This document shows, piece by piece, positions 1-10,975 of a DNA stretch of 64,000 bases. This DNA comes from Desulfosporosinus nitroreducens (GTDB lineage Bacteria; Bacillota; Desulfitobacteriia; Desulfitobacteriales; Desulfitobacteriaceae), in assembly GCF_023897015.1 (NCBI RefSeq), contig NZ_JAMHFY010000013.1:84119-148118 (forward strand), given 5' to 3'. A program made the position numbers and the translations under genes. The notes beneath the pieces are model-generated. The model searched no databases. It saw only the letters and a program-made list of their open reading frames with translations, and was not told where the DNA came from. The stretch's first letter is position 1. Each line of letters opens with the position of its first letter.

Positions 1-1
1 A

Positions 2-1672
2 ATGGATCGATTGGGTGCGGATTTCTTCCGCGGAGTTTCCATGATAACTGACCGATTGGGTGCTAACCCTGTACCGATCCAATTGCCGATTGGTGTTGAG
101 GAAAACTTCAAAGGAATTGTCGACCTAGTGACAATGACATCGACAATCTATACAGATGACCTAGGTACGACTGAAGAGCATAGTGCGATCCCAGAAGACC
201 TAGCTGAATTAGCCAGCGAATACCGTGAAAAGTTAATTGAAGCGGTTTCTGAAACAAGCGAAGAACTCATGATGAAGTATCTTGAAGGGGAAGCACTCAC
301 AGAACAAGAAATTCGCGACGGCATACGCCGCGGAGTCATAGGGAACAAATTTATCCCGGTCATTTGTGGTTCTGCATTCAAGAACAAAGGAGTTCAACCT
401 TTGCTGGATGCTGTAGTTGATTATATGCCATCTCCATTAGATGTACCGCCAATTAACGGAGTACATCCTGATACCGGGGCAGAAGATCAGCGGACAGCCT
501 CAGATACTGAACCTTTCTCCGCTTTGGCATTTAAGATCATGGCTGACCCATTTGTGGGTAAACTTGCATTCTTCCGGGTCTATTCTGGAGTTTTAGGTGC
601 CGGTTCTTACGTCTACAACTCGACTAAGGGCAAGCGCGAACGCATCGGACGGATCCTCCAAATGCATGCCAACCACCGCGAAGATATACAAGAAGTGCGT
701 TCAGGTGATATCGCTGCAGCCGTCGGATTAAAGGATACCTCGACAGGGGATACCTTATGCGACGAGAAGACTCCAATCATTCTGGAGAAAATGGTATTCC
801 CAGAGCCTGTTATCTCTGTATCGATTGAGCCTAAGACTAAAGCCGACCAAGAAAAAATGGGCGGGGCACTCGGCCGTTTGGCTGAAGAAGATCCGACCTT
901 TAGAATGCACACCGATACAGAAACTGGGCAGACGATTATCGAAGGAATGGGTGAACTTCATCTGGAGATTATCGTTGACCGCTTACAGCGAGAATTCAAG
1001 GTACAATGTGATGTAGGTCGTCCACAAGTTGCTTATAAAGAAACCATTCGGAAGACTGTTAAGTCCGAAGGGAAATTTGTTCGCCAGTCTGGTGGACGCG
1101 GTCAATATGGACACTGTTGGATCGAGTTGGAACCTCTTGAGCCCGGTAGCGGTTTCGAATTCGTTAACAAGGTAGTCGGAGGAGTTATACCTCGGGAATA
1201 CATTAATCCGATTGGAGCCGGTATCGAAGAAGCGATGCAAAATGGTATTCTTGCTGGCTATCCTCTGCTTGACATGCGTGCTACAGTGTATGACGGTTCT
1301 TACCATGATGTTGACTCTTCAGAAATGGCCTTTAAGATTGCTGGATCTATGGCATTTAAAGCCGGTGCACTCAAAGCTGATCCTGCGATCATCGAACCGA
1401 TCGAGAAAATCGAAGTGACAGTTCCTGAAGAATATATGGGAGATGTCATTGGAGATATAAGCTCACGTCGTGGTCGGATTGAAGGAATGGAAGCGCGTGG
1501 CAATACTCAAGTTGTTCGTGGATTTGTTCCACTTTCCGAAATGTTCGGGTATTCAACCGACTTACGCTCAGCAACTCAAGGCCGTGGAGTCTATGTGATG
1601 CAGTTCGATCATTATGAAGAAGTCCCAAAAGGCATTGCGGATGGCATTATTGCTAAGCGCCAAGGGTCATAG
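2..1672 (+). CDS. fusA: Elongation factor G, 5'-truncated by window edge
   Basis: Translational GTPase that drives ribosomal translocation. The first visible residues (MDRLGAD) are the end of the G4 NKMD guanine-recognition motif, so roughly the first 135 residues with the P-loop and switch regions lie outside the window. What remains is the end of the G domain and domains II-V, for example GRGQYGHCW and the C-terminal [10 protein letters not shown] segment. About 556 codons of a usual ~690 are present and the C-terminus is complete. The ATG at position 2 is an internal Met, not the start. It lies upstream of tuf, as in the str operon of most bacteria. Confidence 0.97.
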   Translation: MDRLGADFFRGVSMITDRLGANPVPIQLPIGVEENFKGIVDLVTMTSTIYTDDLGTTEEHSAIPEDLAELASEYREKLIEAVSETSEELMMKYLEGEALTEQEIRDGIRRGVIGNKFIPVICGSAFKNKGVQPLLDAVVDYMPSPLDVPPINGVHPDTGAEDQRTASDTEPFSALAFKIMADPFVGKLAFFRVYSGVLGAGSYVYNSTKGKRERIGRILQMHANHREDIQEVRSGDIAAAVGLKDTSTGDTLCDEKTPIILEKMVFPEPVISVSIEPKTKADQEKMGGALGRLAEEDPTFRMHTDTETGQTIIEGMGELHLEIIVDRLQREFKVQCDVGRPQVAYKETIRKTVKSEGKFVRQSGGRGQYGHCWIELEPLEPGSGFEFVNKVVGGVIPREYINPIGAGIEEAMQNGILAGYPLLDMRATVYDGSYHDVDSSEMAFKIAGSMAFKAGALKADPAIIEPIEKIEVTVPEEYMGDVIGDISSRRGRIEGMEARGNTQVVRGFVPLSEMFGYSTDLRSATQGRGVYVMQFDHYEEVPKGIADGIIAKRQGS

Positions 1673-1687
1673 GCGAAGTTTGAGGCG

Positions 1688-1715
1688 CGAAGCACGAGCT
1701 TTTGTTCGGGCTTCG
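1688..1715 (+). other. Hairpin in the fusA-tuf gap
   Basis: CGAAGC and GCTTCG form a 6-bp stem with further partial pairing inside. No T-run follows. It could be an attenuator or processing site between fusA and tuf; its function is not shown. Confidence 0.35.
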
Positions 1716-1765
1716 TAACCTCCCTGAATCATATAACTTTATAGTATATTAAAGGAGTGATTAAA

Positions 1766-2968
1766 ATGGGAAAAGCTAAATACGAACGTACAAAACCACA
1801 TGTTAACGTAGGAACCATTGGTCACGTTGACCATGGTAAAACTACTACGACAGCGGCAATCACCGTTGTTCTTTCAAAACACGGCGGCGCTGTAGCTACA
1901 GCGTTTGACCAAATCGACAAGGCTCCTGAGGAACGCGAACGCGGAATCACCATTTCCACTGCACACGTTGAGTATGAGACTGAAAATCGTCACTATGCAC
2001 ACGTGGACTGCCCAGGACACGCTGACTATGTTAAAAACATGATCACTGGTGCTGCTCAAATGGACGGAGCGATCCTCTGTGTTTCTGCCGCTGACGGCCC
2101 TATGCCACAAACCCGTGAACATATTCTCTTGGCTCGCCAAGTAGGTGTTCCTAGTATTGTAGTTTGGCTTAATAAGGTAGACATGGTTGATGATGAAGAG
2201 CTAATCGAGCTCGTTGAAATGGAGCTTCGGGAACTCTTAACTGCCCAGGAGTATGATGGTGACAATGTTCCTATCATTCCTGGTTCTGGTCTAAAAGCCC
2301 TTCAATGCGGTTGCGGAAAACGTGATTGCGAATGGTGCGGCAAGATCTGGAATCTCATGGATGCTGTTGATTCCTATATCCCAACTCCAGAGCGTGACAC
2401 TGACAAGCCTTTCTTAATGCCTGTCGAGGATGTCTTCACAATTACTGGACGTGGAACGGTTGCTACAGGTCGTGTTGACCGTGGTAGAGTTAAAGTCGGT
2501 GACGAGGTTGAAATCGTTGGTTTGACTGACACTGCCCGTAAGACTGTCGTAACAGGCGTAGAGATGTTCCGTAAACTCCTTGATTCAGCTCAAGCTGGAG
2601 ATAACATTGGAGCTCTCCTTCGTGGAGTTGAGCGTAAAGATATTGAGCGCGGACAGGTTTTGGCAAAAGCCGGATCAATCAAGCCTCACACCAAGTTCTC
2701 TGGTGAAGTATACGTTCTTAATAAAGAAGAAGGTGGCCGTCATACGCCGTTCTTCCATAACTATCGCCCACAATTTTACTTCCGCACAACAGATGTAACT
2801 GGAGTAATCACTCTTCCAGAGGGCACTGAAATGGTTATGCCTGGCGACCGTGTAACGATTGAAGTTGAACTTATCACTCCAATCGCTATGGAAGAAGGAC
2901 TTCGCTTTGCTATCCGTGAAGGTGGCCGTACTGTTGGTTCAGGTATCGTTGCAAAAATTAACAGCTAA
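1766..2968 (+). CDS. tuf: Elongation factor Tu
   Basis: Delivers aminoacyl-tRNA to the ribosomal A site as a GTP complex. It has the P-loop [16 protein letters not shown] and NKVDM motifs, and the conserved C-terminal barrel domains. ATG 1766 is chosen over GTG 1757 because AAAGGAG ends 9 nt upstream and [12 protein letters not shown] matches EF-Tu N-termini, giving 400 residues. The oddity is a Cys-rich segment near the end of the G domain with Cys181, Cys183, Cys188 and Cys191 ([11 protein letters not shown]). Most EF-Tu proteins have an acidic, cysteine-free stretch there. The segment could bind a metal, which is inferred from spacing only. Confidence 0.98.
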   Translation: MGKAKYERTKPHVNVGTIGHVDHGKTTTTAAITVVLSKHGGAVATAFDQIDKAPEERERGITISTAHVEYETENRHYAHVDCPGHADYVKNMITGAAQMDGAILCVSAADGPMPQTREHILLARQVGVPSIVVWLNKVDMVDDEELIELVEMELRELLTAQEYDGDNVPIIPGSGLKALQCGCGKRDCEWCGKIWNLMDAVDSYIPTPERDTDKPFLMPVEDVFTITGRGTVATGRVDRGRVKVGDEVEIVGLTDTARKTVVTGVEMFRKLLDSAQAGDNIGALLRGVERKDIERGQVLAKAGSIKPHTKFSGEVYVLNKEEGGRHTPFFHNYRPQFYFRTTDVTGVITLPEGTEMVMPGDRVTIEVELITPIAMEEGLRFAIREGGRTVGSGIVAKINS

Positions 2969-2984
2969 GAAATATTTTTTAGAC

Positions 2985-3025
2985 TTAATGACGAGAGGAA
3001 AAGTCACTTTTCCTCTCGTCATTAA
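2985..3025. terminator. Perfect 19-bp hairpin after tuf
   Basis: Two 19-nt arms (2985-3003 and 3007-3025) pair perfectly around a TCA loop, 17 nt after the tuf stop. There is no downstream T-run, so it is not a textbook intrinsic terminator. It may act as a 3'-end stabiliser, an RNase processing site or a factor-assisted terminator separating tuf from the S10 operon. Confidence 0.6.
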
Positions 3026-3212
3026 AAGCCAGTCAGTATTCGCCAGTTGACGGAAGGTTGGATTAAATAAGAAACACACTTATCCGGCCTCCGACATCTG
3101 ACCTCTGACACCAGGAATGGCGTAAAAGGTTGCTGGACGAGTGACTCCGCTTGGTCAGGGAATTTTTATGCTCGAAACCCGTATAACGGGAATTATGAGG
3201 AGGTTGTAACTT

Positions 3213-3518
3213 ATGAGCCAGAAGATCAGAATTCGGCTTAAAGCATTTGATCACAAAACACTTGACCAATCAGCAGAACGCATAGTTGAAACTGCAAAAC
3301 GTACGGGCGCACAGGTTAGTGGACCAATTCCTCTTCCAACAGAGAAAAGCATCTACACCATTTTGCGCTCGCCACATGTCAATAAAGATTCACGGGAACA
3401 ATTTGAGATGCGCACTCATAAACGCCTAATTGATATTCTTGAACCGACGCCTAAGACGGTGGATGCGCTCATGCGCTTAGATCTGCCAGCCGGTGTGGAT
3501 ATCGAAATTAAGTTGTAA
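3213..3518 (+). CDS. rpsJ: Ribosomal protein S10
   Basis: Small-subunit head protein, also the NusE partner of NusB in antitermination. The 101 residues match the family length and show the [11 protein letters not shown] start and the [19 protein letters not shown] loop. AGGAGG lies upstream of ATG 3213. It is first in the S10 operon but is separated from rplC by about 180 nt, more than any other gap within this cluster. Confidence 0.98.
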   Translation: MSQKIRIRLKAFDHKTLDQSAERIVETAKRTGAQVSGPIPLPTEKSIYTILRSPHVNKDSREQFEMRTHKRLIDILEPTPKTVDALMRLDLPAGVDIEIKL

Positions 3519-3554
3519 TTGGCTAAAATTAGAGTAGCAAATCATTTAACTTTG

Positions 3555-3672
3555 TGATATACTATCGTTATGTTTGTTGTGCGAAACACCCGGTAGCGTG
3601 GAGTTGCTGTCGGGTGGCTGGCATAATATAAATAAAATAGCGCTCTCGTGCTCTAGAGGAATCTAGCGCACT
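3555..3672 (+). promoter_or_regulatory. Candidate promoter and leader before rplC
   Basis: The rpsJ-rplC gap holds an extended -10 (TG-A-TATACT, hexamer 3558-3563) without a clear -35. It also holds an 11-bp hairpin (CACCCGGTAGC 3587-3597 with GCTGTCGGGTG 3606-3616) and a second weaker hairpin with GCGCT/AGCGC arms around 3641-3671. In other bacteria r-protein leaders mediate feedback by L4 or another protein; here this is only inferred from position and structure. Confidence 0.45.
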
Positions 3673-3697
3673 TCAAAGCGTTTAGGAGGTGGCATTC

Positions 3698-4327
3698 GTG
3701 TCAAAAGGAATTTTAGGTAAAAAAATTGGTATGACTCAGGTTTTTACAGCTGAAGGACGTGTGGTTCCGGTTACTGTCGTTGAAGCGGGTCCTTGCCCGG
3801 TGGTGCAGAAGAAAACGATTGCAACAGATGGCTACAACGCTATCCAAGTGGGTTTTTCTATCCTTCGCGATGGCTTGAGTAATAAGCCTCGAAAAGGGCA
3901 TTTTCAAAAGGCTTCTCTTAAGCCTATGAGATATGTTCGTGAGTTCAGAGTCAATGATGTCGAGAGCTATGAAGTTGGGCAAGAAGTGACTGTAGATCTG
4001 TTCGCAGTTGGCGACAAAGTTGATGTTGTAGGTACTTCTAAAGGGAAAGGGTTTGCCGGTATGATCAAGCGTCATAACGCAAGTCGCGGACCGATGGCAC
4101 ATGGATCCAAGTATCATCGTCGTTCAGGTTCCCTTGGCGCGAAAGGCCCGGCTCGAGTATTTAAAGGTCGTGAGTTGCCAGGACGTATGGGTGGCGAACG
4201 TGTAACAGTACAAAACCTGGAAGTTATCCGGGTTGATATGGATAAAAACTTGATCTTGATTAAAGGGGCTCTCCCTGGAGCGAATAAGTCGTTGCTCATT
4301 CTGAAGCCTTCTGTCAAGGCGAAGTAA
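3698..4327 (+). CDS. rplC: Ribosomal protein L3
   Basis: Early-assembly protein whose loop reaches toward the peptidyl transferase centre. GTG 3698 is chosen because AGGAGGT ends 7 nt before it; the in-frame GTG at 3689 overlaps that site. The product is 209 residues with the [11 protein letters not shown] start and the conserved central [16 protein letters not shown] region. It starts the uninterrupted run of 50S and 30S genes. Confidence 0.98.
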   Translation: MSKGILGKKIGMTQVFTAEGRVVPVTVVEAGPCPVVQKKTIATDGYNAIQVGFSILRDGLSNKPRKGHFQKASLKPMRYVREFRVNDVESYEVGQEVTVDLFAVGDKVDVVGTSKGKGFAGMIKRHNASRGPMAHGSKYHRRSGSLGAKGPARVFKGRELPGRMGGERVTVQNLEVIRVDMDKNLILIKGALPGANKSLLILKPSVKAK

Positions 4328-4350
4328 CACTGGGAAAGGAGGAATAAGCA

Positions 4351-4974
4351 ATGCCGAAAGTTCAAGTAGTAAATATGCAAGGCGCAGCTGTCGGAGAAAT
4401 TGAACTCAGTGAAAATGTGTTTGGAATTACTCCGAATGTCCACGTTCTTCACTCAGCAGTTGTCTCGCAATTAGCAGGAGAAAGACGGGGAACTCAGTCT
4501 GCTTTGTTACGCGGTGAAGTTCGCGGAGGTGGACGCAAACCGTGGCGTCAAAAAGGAACGGGCCGTGCACGTTCTGGAAGTACGCGCTCTCCATTGTGGA
4601 GGGGCGGCGGTGTAATCTTCGCTCCTAAACCACGTAAATATGGTTTTAAATTACCTAAAAAAGTACGCAGATTAGCTTTGTACTCGGCGCTCTCTTCGAA
4701 AGTCTTAGAGCAACAGCTGATTGTCCTTGATGATTTAAGCATAAATGAGGCAAAAACGCGAGAGGTTGTTCAAGTGCTCAAAGCTCTTAATATTGATAAG
4801 AAGGCTATGATTGTGATGGATAATGCTGATGAGGCAATATTCCGTTCAGCCCGTAATATCGAGGGTGTAAAAGCAATGGATGTAGCTGGAATGAATGTTT
4901 TCGACCTGCTCCATCATGACATTCTAGTGATGACCAAAGCGGCAGTAACTAAAGCAGAGGAGGTGTTAGCGTAA
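4351..4974 (+). CDS. rplD: Ribosomal protein L4
   Basis: Binds 23S rRNA domain I and lines the peptide exit tunnel; a translational repressor of this operon in some bacteria. It has 207 residues with the basic tunnel loop ([20 protein letters not shown]). GGAGG lies upstream of ATG. The stop codon overlaps the rplW start by one base (TAATG). Confidence 0.98.
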   Translation: MPKVQVVNMQGAAVGEIELSENVFGITPNVHVLHSAVVSQLAGERRGTQSALLRGEVRGGGRKPWRQKGTGRARSGSTRSPLWRGGGVIFAPKPRKYGFKLPKKVRRLALYSALSSKVLEQQLIVLDDLSINEAKTREVVQVLKALNIDKKAMIVMDNADEAIFRSARNIEGVKAMDVAGMNVFDLLHHDILVMTKAAVTKAEEVLA

Positions 4975-5261
4975 TGCGCGACGCACGAGATGTCCTCAAA
5001 AGTCCGGTGATATCTGAGAAGTCCGTAGGACTTGTTGAAGAAAACAAATACACCTTCTGGGTAAATCCAGCTGCGAACAAGATTGAAATCAAAGCTGCGG
5101 TGGAAAAGATGTTTAAAGTATCCGTAGTGGAAATCCGTACATTATCCGTAAAAGGTAAAATGAAGCGGGTTGGGAAATATCTTGGTAAAACATCGAACCG
5201 TAAAAAAGCGATTGCTACGCTTAAAGCTGGAGATAAGATTGAAAACTTCGCGGGCCTGTAA
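4974..5261 (+). CDS. rplW: Ribosomal protein L23
   Basis: Sits at the tunnel exit and docks trigger factor and SRP. It has 95 residues, with the LKSPVISEKS start typical of the family and a basic C-terminal segment. Its start overlaps the rplD stop, so translation is probably coupled. Confidence 0.98.
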   Translation: MRDARDVLKSPVISEKSVGLVEENKYTFWVNPAANKIEIKAAVEKMFKVSVVEIRTLSVKGKMKRVGKYLGKTSNRKKAIATLKAGDKIENFAGL

Positions 5262-5294
5262 GCAGCTTGAAGCAAAGGAGGATAATGAAGACCT

Positions 5295-6122
5295 ATGGCA
5301 ATAAAGACTTATAAACCTACCTCTCCAAGCCGTCGAAATATGACTGGTTCGACGTATGAAGAGATCACCAGAACTGAACCTGAGCGCTCTTTAGTCAAGC
5401 CTTTGACTAAGAAAGCGGGTCGTAACAACGACGGTCGCTTGAGTGTTCGCCATAAAGGCGGCGGACATAAGCGAAAGCTTCGTATCATTGACTTTAAGCG
5501 CAATAAAGATGGAATTCCTGCTCGTGTTGCGAGTATTGAATATGATCCAAATCGTTCAGCTAACATTGCATTGTTGTTTTATCAAGATGGCTTTAAAACC
5601 TATATTTTAGCGCCCAATGGCTTGAGCGTTGATCAGATGGTTGTTTCTGGTCCAGACTCTGACATTAAAGTAGGCAACTGCTTACCGCTTCAGAACATTC
5701 CAGTCGGTACTTTGTTACACAACATCGAAATGAAACCTGGCAAGGGTGGACAAATGGTCCGCTCAGCTGGTGGATCAGCTCAACTTATGGCTAAAGAAGG
5801 ATCTTATGCAACATTAAGACTCCCATCGGGCGAGATGCGAATGATCCGTATTGAGTGCCGAGCAACCATCGGTGAAGTGGGAAATCTTGACCATGAGAAT
5901 ATTAATATCGGTAAAGCCGGCAGATCACGCTGGATGGGCATTCGTCCTACAGTCCGCGGATCTGTAATGAACCCTGTGGATCACCCGCACGGTGGTGGTG
6001 AAGGTCGTAACTCAATAGGTCGCAACCCATGTACTCCTTGGGGAAAACCAGCTCTGGGTGCAAAAACCCGCAAGAAGAAGAATCCGTCGAATCGCTTTAT
6101 TGTGAAGCGGCGTAGTAAGTAG
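5295..6122 (+). CDS. rplB: Ribosomal protein L2
   Basis: Core 50S protein needed for subunit joining and peptidyl transfer. It has 275 residues. The C-terminal HPHGGGEGR motif contains the His long linked to L2 activity, and the C-terminus is Lys/Arg rich. AAAGGAGG precedes ATG 5295. Confidence 0.98.
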   Translation: MAIKTYKPTSPSRRNMTGSTYEEITRTEPERSLVKPLTKKAGRNNDGRLSVRHKGGGHKRKLRIIDFKRNKDGIPARVASIEYDPNRSANIALLFYQDGFKTYILAPNGLSVDQMVVSGPDSDIKVGNCLPLQNIPVGTLLHNIEMKPGKGGQMVRSAGGSAQLMAKEGSYATLRLPSGEMRMIRIECRATIGEVGNLDHENINIGKAGRSRWMGIRPTVRGSVMNPVDHPHGGGEGRNSIGRNPCTPWGKPALGAKTRKKKNPSNRFIVKRRSK

Positions 6123-6140
6123 TCGAAAGGAGGCCCATGA

Positions 6141-6422
6141 ATGAGCAGATCTCTGAAAAAAGGACCTTTCGTCGAATCTCGTTTACTCGAACGTGTAGAA
6201 GCGATGAACGAATCAGGTGAAAAACGCGTTATTAAGACGTGGTCCAGACGCTCAACAATTTTCCCGCAAATGGTCGGACTCACCATTGCGGTACACGATG
6301 GACGAAAACATGTTCCGGTCTATGTTACAGAAGACATGGTTGGGCATAAACTCGGAGAGTTTTCGCCTACTCGCACCTATAAGGGCCATGCTGGCAGCGA
6401 AAAATCCAGCGGCTTACGATAA
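6141..6422 (+). CDS. rpsS: Ribosomal protein S19
   Basis: Head protein of the small subunit that contacts S13 and the A-site tRNA. It has 93 residues with [10 protein letters not shown] at the start and the conserved [10 protein letters not shown] near the end. AAAGGAGG lies 18 nt after rplB. Confidence 0.98.
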   Translation: MSRSLKKGPFVESRLLERVEAMNESGEKRVIKTWSRRSTIFPQMVGLTIAVHDGRKHVPVYVTEDMVGHKLGEFSPTRTYKGHAGSEKSSGLR

Positions 6423-6443
6423 TTCGAGAGGAGGTTAAGGCAC

Positions 6444-6785
6444 ATGCAAGCAAAAGCAGTGGCAAAATATGTACGTATCTCTCCTCGTAAGGTACGCCAA
6501 GTTGTTAATTTGATTCGTGGCAAAAAGATCAGTGATGCGTTCGCAATCCTTCAGTTTACCCCTAATGGATCCACTGATGATGTGACCAAGGTACTGAAGT
6601 CTGCAGTCGCAAATGCAGGGCATAATTATGACATGAATGTTGATGATCTGTATATTACTGAAATATGTGTGGATCAAGGACCGACTTTAAAACGTATCAA
6701 GCCTCGAGCTATGGGACGTGCTGACCAAATCCGGAAACGGACGAGTCACATTACCGTGGTTGTAGGCGAGAAGAAGGAGGGCTAA
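6444..6785 (+). CDS. rplV: Ribosomal protein L22
   Basis: Its beta-hairpin forms part of the exit-tunnel constriction with L4. It has 113 residues with the [12 protein letters not shown] start. The hairpin tip region ([21 protein letters not shown]) is conserved. It is followed by rpsC after only 3 nt. Confidence 0.98.
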   Translation: MQAKAVAKYVRISPRKVRQVVNLIRGKKISDAFAILQFTPNGSTDDVTKVLKSAVANAGHNYDMNVDDLYITEICVDQGPTLKRIKPRAMGRADQIRKRTSHITVVVGEKKEG

Positions 6786-6788
6786 ACT

Positions 6789-7451
6789 GTGGGTCAAAAG
6801 GTTAATCCCAAAGGCCTCCGCGTCGGAATTATCCGGGACTGGGAAAGCCGTTGGTATGCAGATAAGAACTACATGGAACTTCTTCATGAAGATTTGAAGA
6901 TTCGTGAGTTCGTAAAGAATAAACTTAAACAAGCGGGATGCCCTAAAGTCGAAATTGAGCGGGCAGCCAGTCGTGTTAAAGTATCTGTCTATGCTGCGAA
7001 GCCTGGTATTGTTATCGGACGTGGTGGCACTGAAGTCGAAAATCTGCGCAAACAACTTGAAGCCATAACAGGCAAGCAAGTAGCAGTAAATATCGTAGAA
7101 ATTAAGAAGCCTGAGCTTGACGCCCAATTGGTTTCAGAAAACATTGCCCTACAACTTGAAAAACGCATATCCTTTCGTCGGGCTATGAAGCAAACGGTTG
7201 GCCGGACAATGAGGCAGGGCGCTCAAGGTATTAAAATTCAATGCAGCGGTCGTTTGGCTGGAGCCGAAATTGCCCGAACCGAGTGGTATCATGAAGGAAA
7301 AGTACCCCTTCACACCCTACGTGCAGATATTGATTACGGATTTGCCGAAGCCAATACCACGTACGGAAAAATTGGTATCAAGGTTTGGATTTATAAAGGT
7401 GAGGTTCTACCCGCCAAAAAGGCCGTCGCTCAGGTGGAAGGAGGAAACTAG
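6789..7451 (+). CDS. rpsC: Ribosomal protein S3
   Basis: Lines the mRNA entry channel and has a KH RNA-binding domain (GIVIGRGG at about residues 74-81). The 220-residue product starts at GTG 6789, with GGAGG inside the end of rpl[15 protein letters not shown] is the typical N-terminus. Confidence 0.98.
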   Translation: MGQKVNPKGLRVGIIRDWESRWYADKNYMELLHEDLKIREFVKNKLKQAGCPKVEIERAASRVKVSVYAAKPGIVIGRGGTEVENLRKQLEAITGKQVAVNIVEIKKPELDAQLVSENIALQLEKRISFRRAMKQTVGRTMRQGAQGIKIQCSGRLAGAEIARTEWYHEGKVPLHTLRADIDYGFAEANTTYGKIGIKVWIYKGEVLPAKKAVAQVEGGN

Positions 7452-7889
7452 ATGCTAGTCCCAGCCAGAGTGAAACATCGGAAACAACATCGTGGACGCT
7501 TATCAGGTAAGGCTACACGCGGTAATAAAATCACGTTTGGTGAATTTGGCCTTATGGCTATGGAAGCAGGCTGGATTACGAATCGTCAAATTGAGGCTGC
7601 TCGTATTGCTATGACCCGTTATATTAAACGTGGCGGTCAAGTTTGGATTAAAATCTTTCCAGACAAGCCTATTACAGCTAAACCTGCTGAAACACGCATG
7701 GGTAGTGGTAAAGGTTCCCCGGAATATTGGGTAGCTGTAGTAAAGCCAGGCCGTGTAATGTTTGAATTAAACGGCGTAACGGAGGAACAAGCACGCGAGG
7801 CCTTACGTCTTGCAATGCATAAACTCCCGATCAAGTGCAAGTTCGTTACCCGTGCAGATCAAGAAGGAGGTGACGCAAATGAAAACTAA
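7452..7889 (+). CDS. rplP: Ribosomal protein L16
   Basis: Binds 23S rRNA near the A-site and organises the tRNA-binding region. It has 145 residues with [11 protein letters not shown] near the start and [14 protein letters not shown] in the middle. It directly abuts rpsC, and its end overlaps rpmC. Confidence 0.98.
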   Translation: MLVPARVKHRKQHRGRLSGKATRGNKITFGEFGLMAMEAGWITNRQIEAARIAMTRYIKRGGQVWIKIFPDKPITAKPAETRMGSGKGSPEYWVAVVKPGRVMFELNGVTEEQAREALRLAMHKLPIKCKFVTRADQEGGDANEN

Positions 7890-8082
7890 GGATTTCCGAG
7901 ACCTAACGAATGAAGAAGTATTAAAGGAAATCGACGAGTTCAAAACAGAACTGTTTAATTTGCGTTTCCAGTTGGCAACGGGACAATTAGATAACCCGAT
8001 GCGAATTCGTGAAGTCCGCAAAGGAATAGCCCGCGGTAAAACGATTCTTCGTGAGCGCGAGTTAAAGATTGAACGTGCCTAA
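7879..8082 (+). CDS. rpmC: Ribosomal protein L29
   Basis: Small two-helix protein at the exit tunnel beside L23. ATG 7879 gives 67 residues starting [20 protein letters not shown] lies just upstream inside rplP, so the longer in-frame start at 7810 is rejected. It overlaps rplP by 11 nt. Confidence 0.97.
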   Translation: MKTKDFRDLTNEEVLKEIDEFKTELFNLRFQLATGQLDNPMRIREVRKGIARGKTILRERELKIERA

Positions 8083-8105
8083 GGTGAGAAAGGAGGCATT
8101 TTAAC

Positions 8106-8366
8106 GTGGAAAGAGCCCAACGTAAGGTTCGATCTGGCAAAGTTGTCAGTGACAAGATGGACAAAACTGTCGTTGTGTCAGTTGAGATCACGGAGAGTCA
8201 TCCGATTTATAAAAAATCAATCACACGCACAAAAAACTATAAGGCTCATGACGAGAACAATGAAGCCCGCATCGGGGATACTGTCACGATCATGGAAACA
8301 CGCCTCTTAAGTAAGGATAAGTGCTGGCGCGTAGTTGAGATAACTCAGAGATCAATTGCTCTCTAA
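8106..8366 (+). CDS. rpsQ: Ribosomal protein S17
   Basis: Primary 16S rRNA binding protein. The GTG start at 8106 follows AAAGGAGG and yields 86 residues, with the conserved [10 protein letters not shown] strand and the C-terminal [12 protein letters not shown]. Confidence 0.98.
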   Translation: MERAQRKVRSGKVVSDKMDKTVVVSVEITESHPIYKKSITRTKNYKAHDENNEARIGDTVTIMETRLLSKDKCWRVVEITQRSIAL

Positions 8367-8401
8367 ATCTTTGATATTTAGTTCGGAAGGGGGTCAATGG
8401 A

Positions 8402-8767
8402 ATGATCCAAGTACAAACTAGGCTTAGAGTTGGTGACAACTCAGGCGCTAAAGAGTTGATGTGTATTCGTGTGCTAGGCGGTTCAATGCGCCGATATGCA
8501 ACGATTGGAGATATTATTGTTGCTTCTGTTAAACAAGCAACGCCAGGGGGCGTTGTCAAAAAGGGAGACGTTGTTAAGGCTGTAGTAGTACGAACGAAGA
8601 AAGAAATTCGGCGTACCGACGGATCTTATATACGGTTTAGCGAAAACGCGGCAGTCCTCATCAAGGATGACAAAAGTCCTCGCGGCACCCGTATCTTTGG
8701 ACCAGTAGCGCGTGAGTTGCGTGATAACTACATGAAAATTATTTCCTTAGCACCGGAAGTTATCTAA
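8402..8767 (+). CDS. rplN: Ribosomal protein L14
   Basis: Intersubunit-bridge protein and a docking site for the silencing factor RsfS. It has 121 residues, with the family signature around [16 protein letters not shown] and a [16 protein letters not shown]-terminal region. It is the first gene of the classical spc block. Confidence 0.98.
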   Translation: MIQVQTRLRVGDNSGAKELMCIRVLGGSMRRYATIGDIIVASVKQATPGGVVKKGDVVKAVVVRTKKEIRRTDGSYIRFSENAAVLIKDDKSPRGTRIFGPVARELRDNYMKIISLAPEVI

Positions 8768-8795
8768 GACCCAATGATGGGTGGAGGTGAAGAAA

Positions 8796-9149
8796 GTGGC
8801 TGCTACTAAGCATAAGGTACAACCTAGCAAGATACACGTTAGAAAAGGCGACTATGTCATGGTAATCAGCGGCAAGGATGCCGGCAAAAAAGGCAAAGTC
8901 ATTGATGTGATTCTTAAGAAGGGCCGTATAGTGGTTGAGAAGGCCAACATGATCAAACGTCATACAAAACCTTCTCAAAGCATGCCTCAAGGCGGCATCG
9001 TTCAAAAAGAAGCTCCAATGGCCAGCTCAAATGTAATGTTATATTGCCAAGAGTGTAAATCCGTGACTCGTGTCAGTTATAAGGTAACGGAAGACGGTAA
9101 ATTCCGCGTCTGTAAAAAGTGCGGTGTGAATCTACCTGATAAACACTAA
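8796..9149 (+). CDS. rplX: Ribosomal protein L24
   Basis: Assembly initiator of the 50S subunit with a KOW motif ([13 protein letters not shown]). GTG 8796 is chosen because GGAGGTGA ends 5 nt upstream, giving 117 residues. The C-terminal half has two CxxC pairs (CQEC and CKKC), the zinc-ribbon form of this protein. Confidence 0.97.
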   Translation: MAATKHKVQPSKIHVRKGDYVMVISGKDAGKKGKVIDVILKKGRIVVEKANMIKRHTKPSQSMPQGGIVQKEAPMASSNVMLYCQECKSVTRVSYKVTEDGKFRVCKKCGVNLPDKH

Positions 9150-9169
9150 TCGCGAAAGGAGGGACCTTA

Positions 9170-9709
9170 GTGGCTCGTCTGCATGATAAATATTTAACCG
9201 AAATAGCTCCTGCCTTACAGCAGAAGTTTGCTTATAAAAATGTGATGCAAATTCCTAAAGTTGATAAAATCGTTATCAATATGGGTGTTGGTGAAGCGGT
9301 TCAAAACTCCAAAGCAATTGATTCCGCGGTTGGTGATCTTATGAAGATTGCTGGACAAAAGCCGATTGTCACACGAGCTAAGAAATCTATTGCGGCATTT
9401 AAGCTTCGCGAAGGAATGCCCATTGGTTGCAAAGTCACTTTACGTGGTCAACGTATGTATGAATTCATGGATCGACTCTTAAACGTGGCGTTGCCTCGTG
9501 TTCGAGACTTCCGCGGTATTTCAGCAAAGGCGTTTGACGGACGTGGAAATTACACGTTAGGAATCAAGGAGCAACTGATCTTCCCTGAAATGGAGTACGA
9601 TAAGATCGACAAGCTTCGTGGAATGGATGTAGTCTTTGTAACAACGGCAAAAACCGATGAGGAAGCGCGAGAGTTGCTTCGTGGATTCGGAATGCCATAC
9701 CGTGATTAG
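9170..9709 (+). CDS. rplE: Ribosomal protein L5
   Basis: Binds 5S rRNA and contacts S13 across the subunit bridge. GTG 9170 follows AAAGGAGG, and the product is 179 residues with VINMGVGEA near the start and [10 protein letters not shown] at the end. Confidence 0.98.
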   Translation: MARLHDKYLTEIAPALQQKFAYKNVMQIPKVDKIVINMGVGEAVQNSKAIDSAVGDLMKIAGQKPIVTRAKKSIAAFKLREGMPIGCKVTLRGQRMYEFMDRLLNVALPRVRDFRGISAKAFDGRGNYTLGIKEQLIFPEMEYDKIDKLRGMDVVFVTTAKTDEEARELLRGFGMPYRD

Positions 9710-9729
9710 AGAAAAGGAGGTTCAAGAAC

Positions 9730-9915
9730 GTGGCTAAGACATCAATGGTTGTCCGCCAAAATCGTGGACAAAAATTCGCAGTACGTTCGCATAACCGTTG
9801 CAAGCTTTGTGGACGTCCCCATGCTTACATGCGGAAATTCGGAATTTGCCGGATTTGCTTCCGGGAGTTGGCTCACAAAGGGGAACTTCCTGGAATCACG
9901 AAGGCCAGTTGGTAA
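9730..9915 (+). CDS. rpsZ: Ribosomal protein S14, zinc-binding type Z
   Basis: Late-assembly protein of the 30S head. The 61-residue size and the two CxxC pairs (CKLC, CRIC) identify the short zinc-binding form typical of Gram-positives. GTG 9730 follows AAAGGAGG. Confidence 0.98.
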   Translation: MAKTSMVVRQNRGQKFAVRSHNRCKLCGRPHAYMRKFGICRICFRELAHKGELPGITKASW

Positions 9916-9943
9916 AACATTGTAAGGAAGGGGGACGACTGAA

Positions 9944-10342
9944 GTGTCAATGTCAGATCCGATAGCAGATTTTTTAACTCGTATCCGCAACGCGGGAATG
10001 GTTTATCACGATAAAGTTGAGGTGCCAGCATCTCGTATTAAGAGAGAGCTTGCGGAATTGCTTAAATCAGAAGGGTACATCAAGGATGTAGAATTCATTG
10101 CCGACGACAAACAAGGCGTGATTCGGATGTATTTGAAATACGGTCCAAACCGTGAGCGTGTTATTACCGGGCTGAAGCGGATAAGCCGTCCGGGACTGCG
10201 TGTTTATGCGAAAAAGGATGAAATTCCGAAAGTCCTTGGTGGACTTGGAGTCGCAGTTATTTCAACATCCAAGGGGATAATGACAGATAAGAAAGCCCGA
10301 AAAGAGGGCCTTGGTGGAGAAGTAATCTCCTACATTTGGTAA
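9944..10342 (+). CDS. rpsH: Ribosomal protein S8
   Basis: Central-domain 16S rRNA binder and, in E. coli, the repressor of the spc operon. GTG 9944 is preferred to ATG 9950 because the GGAAGGGGG site ends about 9 nt before it. The 132-residue product has [13 protein letters not shown] at its start and the C-terminal [15 protein letters not shown]. Confidence 0.97.
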   Translation: MSMSDPIADFLTRIRNAGMVYHDKVEVPASRIKRELAELLKSEGYIKDVEFIADDKQGVIRMYLKYGPNRERVITGLKRISRPGLRVYAKKDEIPKVLGGLGVAVISTSKGIMTDKKARKEGLGGEVISYIW

Positions 10343-10366
10343 TTTTCTAAGGCGGAGGTGCAGTGA

Positions 10367-10921
10367 ATGTCCAGAATTGGCAAGCGCCCCATTGGAATAC
10401 CCAGTGGTGTGGACTTCAAAATAGAGAGTAACGTTGTTACAGTTAAGGGTCCGAAAGGCACCTTAACAAGAGAGATTCATTCATTAATGAACATTGCCGT
10501 AGAAGACTCACAAATCATTGTTACACGGCCAGATGATCAACCTTTAAGCCGTTCTCTGCATGGACTGACTCGCACGTTAATCGCCAACATGGTAGAGGGC
10601 GTTACGAATGGGTTTACCAAGGGTCTGGATATGGTTGGGGTTGGATATCGTGCTGCGAAGCAAGGAAACAAGTTGGTTTTAACGGTTGGAAAATCACACC
10701 CAGTTGAACTTACTCCCTTTGAGGGGATTGACTTTGAAGTTCCTGCACCCAATAAAATTTTGGTTAAAGGAATGGATAAAGAACTCGTTGGTGCTTTTGC
10801 AGCTGTTGTTCGCTCCGAGCGACTGCCTGAACCCTATAAAGGCAAAGGTATTAAATACGAAGGTGAAGTCATCCGTCGTAAAGTAGGTAAGACAGGTGGC
10901 AAAAAAGGCGCCAAGAAGTAA
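10367..10921 (+). CDS. rplF: Ribosomal protein L6
   Basis: Two-domain protein near the factor-binding stalk. It has 184 residues with [11 protein letters not shown] at the N-terminus and the C-terminal signature [23 protein letters not shown] lies upstream of ATG 10367. Confidence 0.98.
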   Translation: MSRIGKRPIGIPSGVDFKIESNVVTVKGPKGTLTREIHSLMNIAVEDSQIIVTRPDDQPLSRSLHGLTRTLIANMVEGVTNGFTKGLDMVGVGYRAAKQGNKLVLTVGKSHPVELTPFEGIDFEVPAPNKILVKGMDKELVGAFAAVVRSERLPEPYKGKGIKYEGEVIRRKVGKTGGKKGAKK

Positions 10922-10975
10922 TACAAATTAGGCAAGGGCAAAATCTCTTGCCAACGTGAAAGGAGTGTGTTCCCT

